Part shown: positions 41,844 through 51,469 of the stretch, piece by piece
Position numbering within the stretch: the first letter of the stretch is position 1
Layout of the letters: each line of letters starts with the position of its first letter
Origin: JAFLTL01 sp964389525
GTDB lineage: Bacteria > Bacteroidota > Bacteroidia > Bacteroidales > Muribaculaceae
Length of the DNA: 64,000 nucleotides
Assembly: GCA_964389525.1 (NCBI GenBank)
Contig: CAYMEX010000006.1
Coordinates: forward strand, 1 to 64,000
Direction of reading: 5' to 3'
The notes under the pieces: generated by a model
The model's database searches: none
Told to the model about the DNA's origin: nothing
What the model saw: the letters and a program-made list of their open reading frames with translations, nothing else
Translations under genes and position numbers: made by a program

Positions 41844-44800
41844 ATGCCGAAGAATTTGATTACGGTTCTTGCATGTGGTATGCTTGCGGCCGGCGGCTCA
41901 TTCGCTTTTCAGGCGCAGGCAAATGTCACAGCAAACCAGCAAGTTTCAGCGTGTACCGGTACTGTGGTCGACTCCGAAGGAGAGCCCGTTATCGGAGCTT
42001 CCGTTATGGTCGTTGGCACGACGTTAGGTGCTGCCACCGATTTCGACGGAAAATTCTCAATCCCCAATGTGAAGGCTGGTAGTACGCTCCACATCACAAG
42101 CGTAGGCTTCTCGCCCGTAGAAGTGAAGTGGAACGGTACTCCACTCAACATTACCCTCCGCGAAGATGCAAAACTTCTCGACGAGGTCGTTGCCATCGGT
42201 TATGGCACACAGAAAAAAGCCGACCTCACCGGTGCAGTGGGTGTCGTAAGCGTAAGTGATGCAAAGAAGCTCCCGCAGACCGATATCGCGTCGATGCTTC
42301 AGGGTCAGGTGCCGGGTGTGTCGGTGCAGACATCATCGCAGCCGGGTGCTAATGCCAATGTGCGCATCCGCGGTATCTCATCGTTCAACAATGTAGGTCC
42401 GCTCTACGTCATCGACGGCCTTATTGTCAACGACGCAAGCAACATCAACCCCAATGAGATCGAGACCATGCAGGTGCTCAAGGATGCTTCGGCCGCCGCT
42501 ATCTACGGTGCCCGTGGTGCCAACGGTGTCATCCTCATCACCACCAAGCATGGCAAGGCCGGTAAGCCGACCCTCGATATCACGGCCAACTACTCGTGGC
42601 AGCAGATGCCAAGCAAGATCGAGATGATGGACGCCAACCAGTACATGAAGTACAACGAGCTTGGCTACATCAACGCGCAGATACCATGGCCGGCCGCTGC
42701 CAACGGAGTCGTTCCGGGCTACGTACTGCCCAATACCGACTGGCAGAAAGCTGTATTCCAGACCGGTTTTACTCAGGACTACAACCTGATGTACACGCAG
42801 GCTTCGGAGAATGTGCGCAATGCAATCGGTGGCGGATACCTCGATCAGGAGGGTGTGATCGAAGGCCCCAAATACAAGCGTGCTACATTCCGCGTCAATA
42901 CCGATGCTACATACGGCATACTTACCGTAGGTGAAAACGCCACATTCTCTTATGTGGATTCCAACCCGTGGCAGGGAGGGTCGTTCGCAGGAGCACTTCA
43001 GACTCCGGCCGTTACCCCTGTCTACGACGACTCAAACGTAGGCGGTTACGGCCACGGTAGCTCCATGTTCCCTCACTACATCACCAACCCGGTGGGAAAT
43101 CAGGCATCTGTCGACGCGCGCAACACCTCCTATAAGATCGTGGGAAATATATTTGCCGAGCTTAAATTCCTCAAGCATTTCACCTATAAGTTCAACATGG
43201 GTCTTGATGCTGTATGGAACCGCGGCAAATCCCTCCGCCATTACTGGTCGCTCCGTACCAACGACGATACCTCGCACAAGGATCTTCTTTCGGAGTCTAC
43301 AGGCAACCGCTCGACGTTCCTTATCGAGAACACCCTCACGTGGAATCAGTCGTTCGACAAGCACAACATCACTGCTCTCGTCGGTTTCACCGCCGAGGAT
43401 GTCAACTGGCACAGCCTCAGTGCAAGCATCTACGACCAGCAGTACGATGGTCTCGCGCAGATCACTCTTGGAACACAGATGAACAGCATGAACGGTAGCG
43501 AGGAACAGCGCCGCATGGCATCGTGGCTCGGTCGTGTCGACTACAACTACGATTCGCGCTATTATCTGCAGGTCAACTTCCGTTCCGATGCATGCTCGAA
43601 GTTCGGTCTTGCAAACCGTCGCGGTAACTTCCCTTCGTTCTCTGCCGGTTGGCGTCCGACTCAGGAGGGCTTCTGGGAGGATCTCGGTGTAGCCGATGTG
43701 ATCAACAACCTGAAACTCCGTGGTAGCTGGGGTAAGATCGGCGACATGCAGTCGCTCGGCAACTACTCCTACCAGTCGACAGTGTCTTCCTATCAGCCCC
43801 TTATCGGTCTGAACAACATGTGGAACTGGTATGGTATCCTCAATGACAAGATCATACCCGGTGCTCTTGCCACAACCCGCGTCAACAACAACCTGAAGTG
43901 GGAGACCAAGACAACCGCCAATATCGGTGTCGACTTCGATCTTTTCAACAGCCGACTCACAGGTAGCTTCGAGTGGTTCACTTCCACCACCTCCGATCTT
44001 CTTTACAACATCAATACTGCAGCTGCGACCGGTACGACAAGCCTCTGGACCAACTACGGCAAGATGCGCAACAGCGGTATCGAGTTCAACGTGCTTTGGC
44101 GCGACACGGCCGGCGAGTTCACTTACTCGGTGGGTGCCAACATCGCCACCGTCCGCAACAAGGTGCTCCGTCTCGGCACAACCGATCTCTACGACGCAGG
44201 TTCGAGCCGCACTGAGGTAGGTCATTCGATCAGTGAATTCTACCTGATCCCGGTTGACGGCATTTTCCAGTCGAAAGACGAGGTCTATGCACACACCACC
44301 ACTCTTCCCAATGGCAATGTTGTTGTAGTTCAGCCTACAGCCGAGGCCGGTGACATCCGTTATGTCGACACCAACGGCGACGGACAGATCACTCAGGACG
44401 ACCGTGTTTATGCCGGTTCGCCGCTGCCAAAATTCGAGGCCGGTTTCAATGCCTCACTCGAGTGGCGTGGCTTTGACTTCAATATGTTCTGGACATCGCG
44501 CTACGGCAACAAGATCTACAACTCTACGCGTGCCGGCATCCTTGCAACGTATGTCAACAGCATGCCTGCCGACTACAAGCCCTGGACTTGGGACAACCCC
44601 TCTCAGACCGATCCCCGCATGTATGCCAACGCGTCAAACAACACGCTCGGCAATACCGACCGCTTCCTTGAGAACGGTTCGTTCCTTCGTTTGAAAAACC
44701 TGCAACTCGGATACAGCATACCTCAGAACATTTCAAAGCGTTTTGGTGTACAGCGTCTGCGCATGTACATCAGCGGTCAGAATCTCTGGACAATCACAAA

Positions 44801-44915
44801 GTATAAGGGCTATGATCCCGAGTTCGCCTCCGGCAACGTATTCGCTCAGGGCTACGACGGTGGAGCATTCCCCAACACCCGCCAGTACAACGTTGGTCTT
44901 CAGGTTCAGTTCTAA
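41844..44915 (+). CDS. SusC/RagA-type TonB-dependent outer membrane transporter 1
   Basis: A 1023-residue outer-membrane barrel that imports oligosaccharides or other ligands with its SusD partner. After the signal peptide it has a CarboxypepD-regulatory-like beta domain (CTGTVVDSEGEPVIGASVMV), a TonB-box-like DEVVAIGYG, and a plug domain containing the SusC signature RIRGISSFNNVGPLYVIDG and LKDASAAAIYGARGANGVI. A 22-strand barrel follows, ending YNVGLQVQF. There is no FecR-interaction N-terminal extension, so sigma/anti-sigma control is not indicated. It is followed after 45 bases by SusD1. The substrate is unknown. Confidence 0.95.
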   Translation: MPKNLITVLACGMLAAGGSFAFQAQANVTANQQVSACTGTVVDSEGEPVIGASVMVVGTTLGAATDFDGKFSIPNVKAGSTLHITSVGFSPVEVKWNGTPLNITLREDAKLLDEVVAIGYGTQKKADLTGAVGVVSVSDAKKLPQTDIASMLQGQVPGVSVQTSSQPGANANVRIRGISSFNNVGPLYVIDGLIVNDASNINPNEIETMQVLKDASAAAIYGARGANGVILITTKHGKAGKPTLDITANYSWQQMPSKIEMMDANQYMKYNELGYINAQIPWPAAANGVVPGYVLPNTDWQKAVFQTGFTQDYNLMYTQASENVRNAIGGGYLDQEGVIEGPKYKRATFRVNTDATYGILTVGENATFSYVDSNPWQGGSFAGALQTPAVTPVYDDSNVGGYGHGSSMFPHYITNPVGNQASVDARNTSYKIVGNIFAELKFLKHFTYKFNMGLDAVWNRGKSLRHYWSLRTNDDTSHKDLLSESTGNRSTFLIENTLTWNQSFDKHNITALVGFTAEDVNWHSLSASIYDQQYDGLAQITLGTQMNSMNGSEEQRRMASWLGRVDYNYDSRYYLQVNFRSDACSKFGLANRRGNFPSFSAGWRPTQEGFWEDLGVADVINNLKLRGSWGKIGDMQSLGNYSYQSTVSSYQPLIGLNNMWNWYGILNDKIIPGALATTRVNNNLKWETKTTANIGVDFDLFNSRLTGSFEWFTSTTSDLLYNINTAAATGTTSLWTNYGKMRNSGIEFNVLWRDTAGEFTYSVGANIATVRNKVLRLGTTDLYDAGSSRTEVGHSISEFYLIPVDGIFQSKDEVYAHTTTLPNGNVVVVQPTAEAGDIRYVDTNGDGQITQDDRVYAGSPLPKFEAGFNASLEWRGFDFNMFWTSRYGNKIYNSTRAGILATYVNSMPADYKPWTWDNPSQTDPRMYANASNNTLGNTDRFLENGSFLRLKNLQLGYSIPQNISKRFGVQRLRMYISGQNLWTITKYKGYDPEFASGNVFAQGYDGGAFPNTRQYNVGLQVQF

Positions 44916-44960
44916 ATCAACATCCAATTATTGTCAAGGCAATTACTTTATAGAATTCAC

Positions 44961-46592
44961 ATGAAAAAAAATATATTGAAAGCACTTGCCGGCCTGCTTC
45001 TCCTCTCCGGGGCATCCTCTTGTGGCAACGACTGGTTGTCGCTCTCGGATCCCAACCACTTCACGGCCGACCAGTACTGGCAGACCGAAGACGACTTTGA
45101 GTCGGGTCTTGCTGCCGCATACCGCTACCAGCGTCAGAGCGAGGGTGGTTTCGCACGCTGGTATCATCAGCTTATGATCCTCCGCAGCGACGAGGGCTAC
45201 TCCACATCGCCCAACACTACCATCACCTCCTACGGTAACTTCCTTCACGATCCGTATATCGCGAAAAACGAGGCTGCATACTATAGCCCCTGGCGCGATG
45301 CCTATACACAGATCTTCTATGCCAACCAGGTGCTCGACGCTCTCAACACCAACGGCCCTGCCGTCCTCACCGACGCGCGCATAAAGGAGATCCGCGGTCA
45401 GGCCCTCTTCATCCGCGCAAGCGCCTACTGGTGGATGGCCTCGCTTTATGGCAAGACTATCAAGCAGACTACAGCTACCACTTCGGATGGTCTCGGCGAA
45501 GGCTTCATGTCGCAGTACGAAGGTTATCATTTCGCGCTTGCCGATCTTGAGGAGGCTGTGACACTACTTCCCGCAAGCTGGCCTGCCGCTGAGCTCGGCC
45601 GCATGACAAAGGGTGCATGCTACGGTCTTATGAGCCGTCTCAACATGCAGCTTGCCGGCATGTGTAAGCGTCCTGCTTCGATTGATCCGGAGGCAGCAAG
45701 CCATGCTGCCGAGGAGACCGGCTACTGGAATGCCGCCAAGAAAAACTGTGAGGATCTCTTCGCGCTCAATATCTATAGCCTTGTTCCCGATTACGTCGAC
45801 AACTTTACAAGCACAAACGAGTTCAACTCGGAGTCGATCTGGGAGCTTCCCTACAAATACACCGGCACCAACGCTTATGTTGGAGACTACTCGGGCTTCC
45901 ACCGTCCGCAGTACGCCGGTCTTTACATGGCATCTTCGGGTGGCGGCTCATGGGACGACGTTTCGGCACGCGAGTGGGTGCTCGACGAGTTCGACAAGGA
46001 GAAAGATAAGGATGGCAATACCGATATCCGCAAACACTACACTCTCTTCTTCGACGATCCTTACGATCCTACCGAGATTCTCTACCACGGCAAGACCTGG
46101 AAGGAACTTAATGAGATCAACCATTTCAACAAGAAGTGCTACTGGCGTAAATACTCGCAGGTCGACAGCAAGACAGGCTACACCGAGCGTTACTCAAGTG
46201 ATGTCAATTGCCGTATGATCCGCCTCGCCGAGATCTACCTCAACTACGGCGAGATCATGAACGAACTCAACGACCGCAACACCGCTGTAGAGTATATCAA
46301 CAAAGTGCGTCGTCGTGCCAACATGGCTGATCTGAATGCCGCCTCGTTCCCGACCCGCGACCAGCTCCTCGAGCAGATCAAGCACGAGCGTATCATGGAG
46401 CTTGCCTCGGAGTGCCTCCGCTGGCCAGACCTCGACCGTTGGGGCGACCTCTACAACCAGGCAAGCATCAACGAGATCGCTCAGCGCGACAACGACTTCA
46501 ACACATTCACTCTGGGCAAGTCCAACCTTTACCCGATCCCGCAGCGTGAGATCGACTACTATCCCGGTCTGACCCAGAATCCCAACTATTAA
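44961..46592 (+). CDS. SusD/RagB-family surface lipoprotein 1
   Basis: A 543-residue lipoprotein (GASSC, Cys21) that caps the SusC barrel and binds the nutrient. The start at 44961 (MKKNILKALAG) is chosen over one ten codons upstream because it gives a clean signal peptide. The helical TPR-like SusD N-terminal region (FESGLAAAYRYQRQSEGG) and the C-terminal RagB/SusD domain (RLAEIYLNYGEIMNELN, then HERIMELASECLRWPDLDRWG and closing LYPIPQREIDYYPGLTQNPNY) are textbook. It is paired with SusC1. Ligand residues cannot be assigned. Confidence 0.95.
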   Translation: MKKNILKALAGLLLLSGASSCGNDWLSLSDPNHFTADQYWQTEDDFESGLAAAYRYQRQSEGGFARWYHQLMILRSDEGYSTSPNTTITSYGNFLHDPYIAKNEAAYYSPWRDAYTQIFYANQVLDALNTNGPAVLTDARIKEIRGQALFIRASAYWWMASLYGKTIKQTTATTSDGLGEGFMSQYEGYHFALADLEEAVTLLPASWPAAELGRMTKGACYGLMSRLNMQLAGMCKRPASIDPEAASHAAEETGYWNAAKKNCEDLFALNIYSLVPDYVDNFTSTNEFNSESIWELPYKYTGTNAYVGDYSGFHRPQYAGLYMASSGGGSWDDVSAREWVLDEFDKEKDKDGNTDIRKHYTLFFDDPYDPTEILYHGKTWKELNEINHFNKKCYWRKYSQVDSKTGYTERYSSDVNCRMIRLAEIYLNYGEIMNELNDRNTAVEYINKVRRRANMADLNAASFPTRDQLLEQIKHERIMELASECLRWPDLDRWGDLYNQASINEIAQRDNDFNTFTLGKSNLYPIPQREIDYYPGLTQNPNY

Positions 46593-46619
46593 TTTTGCAT
46601 TCAGTTTAGACATACCATA

Positions 46620-47807
46620 ATGAGAAAGATTATATTCTTCGCTGTAGCCGGTGTGCTCAGCACGTTGCAGATCGGTCTCACAGGTTGTACCGACATGGAT
46701 GGCGACGGCATCGACTCGATCGAGTGGGGCGGTTCGACCAACCCTGAGTCAACCAGCTACCGCAACCCGGTGTGGGAGCCTTCGCTTGAAGGAGGTACGG
46801 TTGTTACTTCAGGTGCCTCTTTTGTGGCTATCGGCGGCGAGACCCAGTGGGCAGTAGGTGTCGACTACTGCTGTCCGACCATTCTGTCGACAAATCTTAT
46901 GCAGTGGACGACCAACCAGCAGAACGCTTTTACTGCCGCCAATCGTCCGGCTTGGATCACGGGACGCATCAACTCGGTTTCTGCCGATTATATCACGGAG
47001 ACAACAAAGGTCAACGTGACGACAAAGACTCCCGTAGTAGATAAAGACGGAGAGCCGGTTCTTGATGAGGACGGCGAACCGGTTGTGACTGAAACTGTGA
47101 CTGTCGAGGATCGTTCGGCATCACGCTATTTCATGGTTTACAGCACCGACAAGGACAACGCCATCGGTATCGCCAGTGCCGCCAACGCACAGGGCCCGTA
47201 CGTAGACCATGGCTGCCTCCTCAAGGCTTCTGATCTTGGTGTTACCACTTTGGCCGATCCTTTCATTGTAGCCTATGGCAACGATGACATCTATATCGGT
47301 TACAGCACCAACGACGGCTCATACGTCAGCAAGATCGAGTTCCCCTTCACTGTCAATCCCACCAGTCTTGCAATGACCATCGATACGACCGGTCTTCCCA
47401 CGCTTGGTGCTCCTGTCAAGGTGTCTGGCGCTTCGTTCACCAACATTGCCCTCTTCCGCGACAACGACGGCAATTACATGATCTTCGGTGACGTGAACGG
47501 TGGTGTAAACTACGCGGTCGCTTCTGCTCCCACAGGCCCCTACGGATCGCTTCTCAGCGGCAATGGCGACACCTTCATCGAGGGTGGCAACGGCTACGAG
47601 AATCCTTGCAATGTGATGCGTGTGTTTGCTTCGTCCAACGGCAACTACTACGTGGCCTACAACGCTACAAAGACCGAGACTCCGACCATGCCTTCAGGTT
47701 ACTCGCGTCAACCCATGTTGCTCAACCCCTTCAAGATTTCCGGTGGCAAAGTTTCGGCTGTCGTTACTGTGAATGAGGGCTGGACAACACCCCGTTTTGA
47801 AAAGTAA
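46620..47807 (+). CDS. GH43-like beta-propeller lipoprotein, possibly a surface glycan-binding protein
   Basis: A 395-residue lipoprotein (GLTGC, Cys23), third in the SusC1-SusD1 operon after a 27-base gap, the usual place for a surface glycan-binding protein. The body resembles a five-bladed GH43 propeller: opening YRNPVWEPSLEGG, then ILSTNLMQWTT, RPAWITG, GIASAANAQGPYVDHG and TTLADPFIVAYGNDDIYIGYS. The catalytic-base DPS/DPE motif of GH43 is not seen; the matching place reads EPSLEGG. An acidic insertion near 140-155 (DKDGEPVLDEDGEPV) is unusual. It may bind rather than cut its glycan. An active but divergent glycosidase cannot be excluded. Confidence 0.65.
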   Translation: MRKIIFFAVAGVLSTLQIGLTGCTDMDGDGIDSIEWGGSTNPESTSYRNPVWEPSLEGGTVVTSGASFVAIGGETQWAVGVDYCCPTILSTNLMQWTTNQQNAFTAANRPAWITGRINSVSADYITETTKVNVTTKTPVVDKDGEPVLDEDGEPVVTETVTVEDRSASRYFMVYSTDKDNAIGIASAANAQGPYVDHGCLLKASDLGVTTLADPFIVAYGNDDIYIGYSTNDGSYVSKIEFPFTVNPTSLAMTIDTTGLPTLGAPVKVSGASFTNIALFRDNDGNYMIFGDVNGGVNYAVASAPTGPYGSLLSGNGDTFIEGGNGYENPCNVMRVFASSNGNYYVAYNATKTETPTMPSGYSRQPMLLNPFKISGGKVSAVVTVNEGWTTPRFEK

Positions 47808-47821
47808 AACAACGGTTTATT

Positions 47822-47905
47822 GGGAGTGAGGTTGATACTCCCGTCTGATAACAGTTTTTTACATGCCGCCCCGCTCTGCATTGTGCAGTCGGGGTGGCTT
47901 TTTTT
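47822..47905 (+). terminator. tandem terminators after the first Sus operon
   Basis: A first hairpin GGGAGT/ACTCCC (47822-47842) is followed by a strong one: 47865-47880 pairs with 47884-47898 (GCCGCCCCG against CGGGGTGGC, plus CTGCA/TGCAG) and runs into seven T at 47899-47905. Confidence 0.9.
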
Positions 47906-48004
47906 ATAGCTTGTTTAATAGCGGAGATTTCGTTTGTGGAAAATCTGACCAATTTTAAGAAATTTAGGCAAATACGTCATAATACATTGTATGTCAAATT
48001 ATTA

Positions 48005-48013
48005 CCCCCCCCC
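48005..48013. promoter_or_regulatory. 9-base C tract upstream of SusC gene 2
   Basis: The context ATTA-C9-ACCTAAG lies 166 bases before the SusC2 start and 57 bases before the candidate -33 box, mirroring the tract before SusC1. The rest of the 47808-48179 gap holds the terminators and the promoter. Confidence 0.6.
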
Positions 48014-48070
48014 ACCTAAGCATTTTTGATTTTTTCATGTTTAATAACATAGTTATGCAATGACACAACT

Positions 48071-48102
48071 ATTGTTTTAAAAAATAATAATATTTTATTT
48101 TG
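48071..48102 (+). promoter_or_regulatory. candidate promoter of SusC gene 2
   Basis: ATTG (48071-48074), 21 bases, then TATTTTG (48096-48102). This is the same seven-base -7 form and spacing as before SusC1. The match to the general consensus is weak on its own. Confidence 0.4.
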
Positions 48103-48161
48103 ACGCGGGTTGATATTTCAGGCCGAAACCCGGCATGTTGTATCAGGTAACCTTTTGCAGA

Positions 48162-48173
48162 ATACCAATCATT
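48162..48173 (+). promoter_or_regulatory. shared SusC leader element ATACCAATCATT, second copy
   Basis: Identical over 12 bases to 41825-41836 and placed six bases before the start ATG. It fixes the start of SusC2 at 48180 rather than at the in-frame ATG 45 bases upstream. Confidence 0.6.
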
Positions 48174-48179
48174 TTAATT

Positions 48180-51100
48180 ATGGCAAAAAACCTAGTCAAA
48201 TTGCTTGCATGTGCGACGTTTGCAGCCGGTGGCGCATTCTCGGTTGTAGCGCAGCATAATGCCGCCGTGACCCGTCAGGTCTCGGCATGCACAGGCACGG
48301 TGGTCGATTCACAGGGCGATCCCGTCATAGGTGCTTCTGTTGTGGTCAAAGGCACAAGCACAGGTGCCGCTACCGACATCAACGGTCAGTTCACAATTTC
48401 TAATGTGAAGTCTGGATCTGTCATTCTTATCACGAGTGTTGGCTATAAGCCGGTCGAGATAAAGTGGCAGGGAACTCCGCTCAACATCACGCTCGAAGAC
48501 AACTCCGAGGTGCTCGACGAAGTTGTCGTTGTGGGATATGGCGTTCAGAAGAAAGTGAACGTCACGGGTGCTGTGTCCAATGTCAACATGGAAAACGCCG
48601 ACTCACGTCCCGTTACGTCGACCGCACAGCTTCTTGCAAATGCCTCGCCGGGTCTGCAGGTCATGCAGGGCGGCGGTATGCCTGGAAGCGAGAGTTTCTC
48701 GTTCAATATACGTGGTCAGGGCACGCTTAACAACTCATCGCCTCTTGTTCTGGTAGATGGCATTGAGATGGGACTCGACAACGTGAATCCAAACCAGATC
48801 GCAAGCATCTCGGTGCTCAAGGATGCCGCATCCTGTGCCATATACGGTAACCGTGGTGCCAACGGTGTGATACTTGTCACCACCAAAAACGGACAGGACG
48901 GCAAGGTGACACTCACCTACGACGGCAACATGGCGTTGAACACACCGTCAAAGATCATTCACACCATCGCCGACTATCCCACCTACATGCGTCTGATGAA
49001 CGAGTCATCGACCAACATTGGCGGCAATGTCCTTTTCCAGGACAATGTCATACAGCAGTGGGAGGATGCGAAGGCAAATCCTAACGGTACGTCAGCTTCA
49101 GGTTATCCCAATTACGTGGCATATCCTAATACCGACTGGTGGGATCACATCTACAACAAGAACTGGATGCAGAAACACTCGCTCAGCGTATCGGGCAAAG
49201 AGAAGCGCACAGGCTATCAGCTTAACTTCACTTTCTTCGACAACCCCGGTATCATGGACAAGAGCGGATTCAAACGCTACAGCGGACGCGTCAACCTCTA
49301 CAGCGACGTCACCGACTGGCTGCGTATCGGCACACGCACCAACGGATATGTGATGAACTCCGAGGTCAACGGTCTTGGTGGATTCTTCGGCTCACTTGCC
49401 ACATCAAAGATGATACCTTGTACATATCCGTTCTACGACGGCAAGTATGGCGCTCCGGAAAACTCGGCTGACGATCCGCAGTCACACAACCCGCTTTGGG
49501 ACTATCAGACGGTCGACGGTTTCCAGAAGCGCACCGGCATCATGTCGGCATGGTATGCACAGGTCAAATTCCTCAAGCACTTCTCTTATCAGTTTGATTT
49601 CAACTATCAGCTGCATCAGTCCGAAAGAAAAAGCGCTAACGTGTCGGTCGGCAAATACTCCTTCTCCATGGACGACTGGAGCACTGGTGCCGACGATCCT
49701 TCGACCCTCTACACCTCCATGACCTACGGACGCACTGAGCGCACAAAAATCGACAATATCCTGAACTACAATCAGTCGTTCGGACAGCACGATGTCTCGG
49801 CAATGGTCGGTTACGAGGAAGAGGTCTACAACTACCGCGAGACTTATGCGCAGAAGCTCGGTCTTACCGACGACAAGATCAACGACCTCAATGCAGGCAT
49901 ATCACCGTACTCGACCTCAGGCTACGGCACGAAGTTCACGTCACGCTCATGGTTCGGACGTGTCAACTATGCTTTCGCAGGCAAGTATCTCTTTGAGGCC
50001 AACTTCCGCCGCGACGGTTCATCGCGTTTCGCACCCGATTGCCGCTGGGGCACATTCCCCTCGTTCTCTGCAGGCTGGCGCATGACAGAGGAGTCGTTCT
50101 TCCCGAAGACCGACTGGATCAGCAGCCTCAAGCTCCGCGGGTCGTGGGGTAAGCTTGGTAACAACTCTATCGGTAACTACGACTGGCAGTCGATATACAC
50201 TACCGCACAATATGCCACCAACTCTACTCTCAACTCGGGTATCGCGATCACAAATATCGCCAACCCGCTCCTGAGCTGGGAGACGTCGGAGGTAACAAAT
50301 ATCGGCCTCGACTACGGTTTCTTCAACAGCCGTCTGAGTGGATCGATAGAGTGGTACAACAAGCTCACCTCGGGCATCCTATATACTCCCGACATGTCGA
50401 TGACAATGGGTACAGCAGGTGCTCCCCGACAGAACATCGCCGAGGTGACCAACCGCGGTGTCGAGCTTGAAATCGGCTGGACCGACCGCATCGGCAAAGT
50501 CAACTACAGCCTGCGCGGATCGTTTGCATACAACAAAAACTGGGTCAGCAAATATAAAGGCGAGCTCAAGCGCGGGTGGAATGCCGACCATACGGAATAC
50601 ACCTCAAACATCGGTGATGTGTCGACCGGTGGCACAACCCGCGTGATCGAGGGTCATATGATCAACGAGTGGTATCTCCCCAACGTCTATAAGGGTACAG
50701 GCAGCCACTTCAATTCCGATGGCTCTGTCAACATCAACGGCGGCCCGAAAGACGGTATGATCCGCACTACCGACGACATGAAGTGGGCCGAGGCGATGAT
50801 AGCCGCCGGTTATCAGTTCCAGCCCAACAACAACATCGGCAAACAGGGGCTATGGTATGGTGAGTACATCTACGCCGACACCAACGGCGACGGCATCTAC
50901 GGTAACAGCTACGACTCGGAGTTCCAGGGATCGTCGACAATGCCTAAGTACAACTTCGGCCTGTTTATGAGCGCCGACTGGAATAACTTTGACCTCTCGA
51001 TGAACTGGGGCGGTGCCGCAGGATACAAGCTCTATTACTATTCGACAGGCCGCAACGCCTCGACGACCGTCTATGGCTATGCTATACCCGATGCCATCGC

Positions 51101-51443
51101 ATTCGACCACTACTTCTTCGATCCGGAGAATCCCAACGATCCGCGCACAAATCTCACGTCAAAGAACCCGCGTCTCGCTTATCTGAGCAGCACACCGTCG
51201 AGCGCATCGTCGGCTCTGCATCTCGAGGACGGATCATTTGTCAAGCTCCGCAACCTCACGTTCGGATACACCATTCCGCAGAACATATCGCGTAAGTTCT
51301 TTGTAGAGAAACTCCGCTTCTATTTCTCGGGCGAAAACCTCTTTACAATCACCGGATTCTCGGGCATGGACCCCGAGATGCGTACTACCGAGGGGTACTC
51401 GACAATGCGTCAGTATGCCTTCGGCGTGAATCTGACATTCTGA
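48180..51443 (+). CDS. SusC/RagA-type TonB-dependent outer membrane transporter 2
   Basis: A 1087-residue paralogue of SusC1. It begins MAKNLVKLLACATFAAGG, close to the SusC1 start, and then has the same regulatory-like domain (CTGTVVDSQGDPVIGASVVV), DEVVVVGYGVQKK, plug signature NIRGQGTLNNSSPLVLVDG and LKDAASCAIYGNRGANGVI. The barrel end MRQYAFGVNLTF closes with an aromatic residue. Its barrel is about 60 residues longer than that of SusC1, mostly in loops. It is paired with SusD2, 26 bases downstream. It probably takes up a related or second component of the same substrate. Confidence 0.95.
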   Translation: MAKNLVKLLACATFAAGGAFSVVAQHNAAVTRQVSACTGTVVDSQGDPVIGASVVVKGTSTGAATDINGQFTISNVKSGSVILITSVGYKPVEIKWQGTPLNITLEDNSEVLDEVVVVGYGVQKKVNVTGAVSNVNMENADSRPVTSTAQLLANASPGLQVMQGGGMPGSESFSFNIRGQGTLNNSSPLVLVDGIEMGLDNVNPNQIASISVLKDAASCAIYGNRGANGVILVTTKNGQDGKVTLTYDGNMALNTPSKIIHTIADYPTYMRLMNESSTNIGGNVLFQDNVIQQWEDAKANPNGTSASGYPNYVAYPNTDWWDHIYNKNWMQKHSLSVSGKEKRTGYQLNFTFFDNPGIMDKSGFKRYSGRVNLYSDVTDWLRIGTRTNGYVMNSEVNGLGGFFGSLATSKMIPCTYPFYDGKYGAPENSADDPQSHNPLWDYQTVDGFQKRTGIMSAWYAQVKFLKHFSYQFDFNYQLHQSERKSANVSVGKYSFSMDDWSTGADDPSTLYTSMTYGRTERTKIDNILNYNQSFGQHDVSAMVGYEEEVYNYRETYAQKLGLTDDKINDLNAGISPYSTSGYGTKFTSRSWFGRVNYAFAGKYLFEANFRRDGSSRFAPDCRWGTFPSFSAGWRMTEESFFPKTDWISSLKLRGSWGKLGNNSIGNYDWQSIYTTAQYATNSTLNSGIAITNIANPLLSWETSEVTNIGLDYGFFNSRLSGSIEWYNKLTSGILYTPDMSMTMGTAGAPRQNIAEVTNRGVELEIGWTDRIGKVNYSLRGSFAYNKNWVSKYKGELKRGWNADHTEYTSNIGDVSTGGTTRVIEGHMINEWYLPNVYKGTGSHFNSDGSVNINGGPKDGMIRTTDDMKWAEAMIAAGYQFQPNNNIGKQGLWYGEYIYADTNGDGIYGNSYDSEFQGSSTMPKYNFGLFMSADWNNFDLSMNWGGAAGYKLYYYSTGRNASTTVYGYAIPDAIAFDHYFFDPENPNDPRTNLTSKNPRLAYLSSTPSSASSALHLEDGSFVKLRNLTFGYTIPQNISRKFFVEKLRFYFSGENLFTITGFSGMDPEMRTTEGYSTMRQYAFGVNLTF

Positions 51444-51469
51444 TCTCTTGATACATAAAGATTAAGAAG

